Source: Chloroflexota bacterium (GTDB lineage Bacteria; Chloroflexota; Limnocylindria; Limnocylindrales; CSP1-4). From it: 6,022 nt of DNA. The notes beneath the pieces are model-generated. The model was not told the origin of the DNA, ran no database searches, and saw nothing but the letters and a program-made list of their open reading frames with translations. Positions 5,673 through 6,022 of the stretch are shown here, in pieces (the first letter of the stretch is position 1; each line of letters starts with the position of its first letter). Location: the NCBI GenBank assembly GCA_025935655.1, contig JAICUV010000214.1:1-6022 (forward strand), read 5' to 3'. Made by a program: the position numbers and the translations under genes.

Positions 5673-6022
5673 GCGGTCCGGCCGACCGACGCCACGCGAC
5701 CGCGAGCACCGTCCACGACGGCGCCAGGATCGGGATCGACGCGATCGATCCGATCACGTACCAGGCGAACGGGCTCGGGTCGAGCGGCGGCACGACCCAC
5801 CCCGCCACCGCCGTCCCGACCGGCCCGATGGCCGTGTTCCAGGCACCGTGCGTGGCGACGGCGAGCAGGAACCCACCGAGGAAGATCCCGAGCCCGGCTC
5901 TACGCCCGCCACGCGTGAGCCAGGCGCCCAGCGCCGCGCCGCTGACGGCCGTCGTGGTGGCGTGCAGCCCGAACCCGAGGAGCGAGAACCGGAGCGCGAT
6001 CGTCGCGAGGCCGCTCTCCTCG
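5566..6022 (-). CDS. PrsW-family intramembrane metalloprotease (C-terminal part, cut by window edge)
   Basis: A minus-strand frame enters from the right edge (first full codon ends at 6021) and stops at 5566, giving 151 visible residues. It shows an Arg at 11, LHATTTAVSGAALG at 19-32, a hydrophobic helix at 43-56, then THGAWNT at 57-63, and a last helix at about 87-109. The HA-x2-TA-x2-G-x2-LG and H-x2-WN patterns are the C-terminal conserved elements of PrsW-type proteases, in which the two His residues (20 and 58 here) are taken to be metal ligands. The N-terminal EExxK motif would lie outside the window. PrsW in Bacillus cleaves an anti-sigma factor, but many homologues have unknown targets. 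The membrane-like sequence ends near 5686. The remaining ~40 residues (Pro/Ala/Gly-rich) run antisense into the neighbouring gene, so the true C-terminus may be as called or altered by a frameshift. Confidence 0.75.
   Translation of the reverse strand, partial: EESGLATIALRFSLLGFGLHATTTAVSGAALGAWLTRGGRRAGLGIFLGGFLLAVATHGAWNTAIGPVGTAVAGWVVPPLDPSPFAWYVIGSIASIPILAPSWTVLAVAWRRSAGPLSAAGSPASPGLPAGPAPGAARLPPGCPARRGDPR

Overview
This is a high-GC bacterial window (well over 65% G+C by eye, with codon third positions almost all G or C) carrying six protein-coding genes and two gene-poor stretches. The gene families and the GC-rich codon use would fit Actinomycetota or a high-GC Chloroflexota lineage. 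Nothing in the window decides between them, and there are no rRNA or tRNA genes to help.

Layout. (1) 1-368, minus: the N-terminal part of a small multi-helix membrane protein resembling the DUF6220 family, cut by the left edge. (2) 369-868: 500 bp without a convincing gene, but repeat-rich. It holds a 20-bp near-duplication, copy 1 of a spaced-box element (545-701), a 14-bp palindrome and a 15-bp minisatellite that ends just beyond the next gene's stop codon. (3) 869-3144, minus: a two-gene ABC exporter operon of the NatA/NatB type, ATPase first and ABC-2 permease second, joined by an ATGA overlap. (4) 3145-3582: a divergent intergenic region with copy 2 of the same element (3313-3469). (5) 3583-5672, plus: a GT1-fold (MGT/UGT-type) glycosyltransferase-like gene starting at GTG, translationally coupled (TGATG) to a gene of unknown function whose product has a long proline/alanine-rich N-terminal tail. 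(6) 5566-6022, minus: the C-terminal part of a PrsW-type intramembrane metalloprotease, cut by the right edge and overlapping the preceding gene tail to tail by about 107 bp.

How the genes relate. The exporter operon should be self-contained: NatA hydrolyses ATP and NatB forms the membrane path; the substrate cannot be read from sequence. The glycosyltransferase and its coupled partner are probably co-expressed and may act together, but no pathway can be named. The two edge genes are membrane proteins with no evident link to the rest.

The most unusual signal is the pair of intergenic elements. Three conserved blocks occur in the same order, in the same orientation and with exactly the same internal spacing (offsets 0, 81 and 138 bp) on both sides of the natAB-like operon, while the sequence between blocks has diverged. 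They are built around GTTGAC/GTCAAC words, including a GTTGAC-N5-GTCAAC inverted repeat in copy 2. I do not recognise this as a named element.
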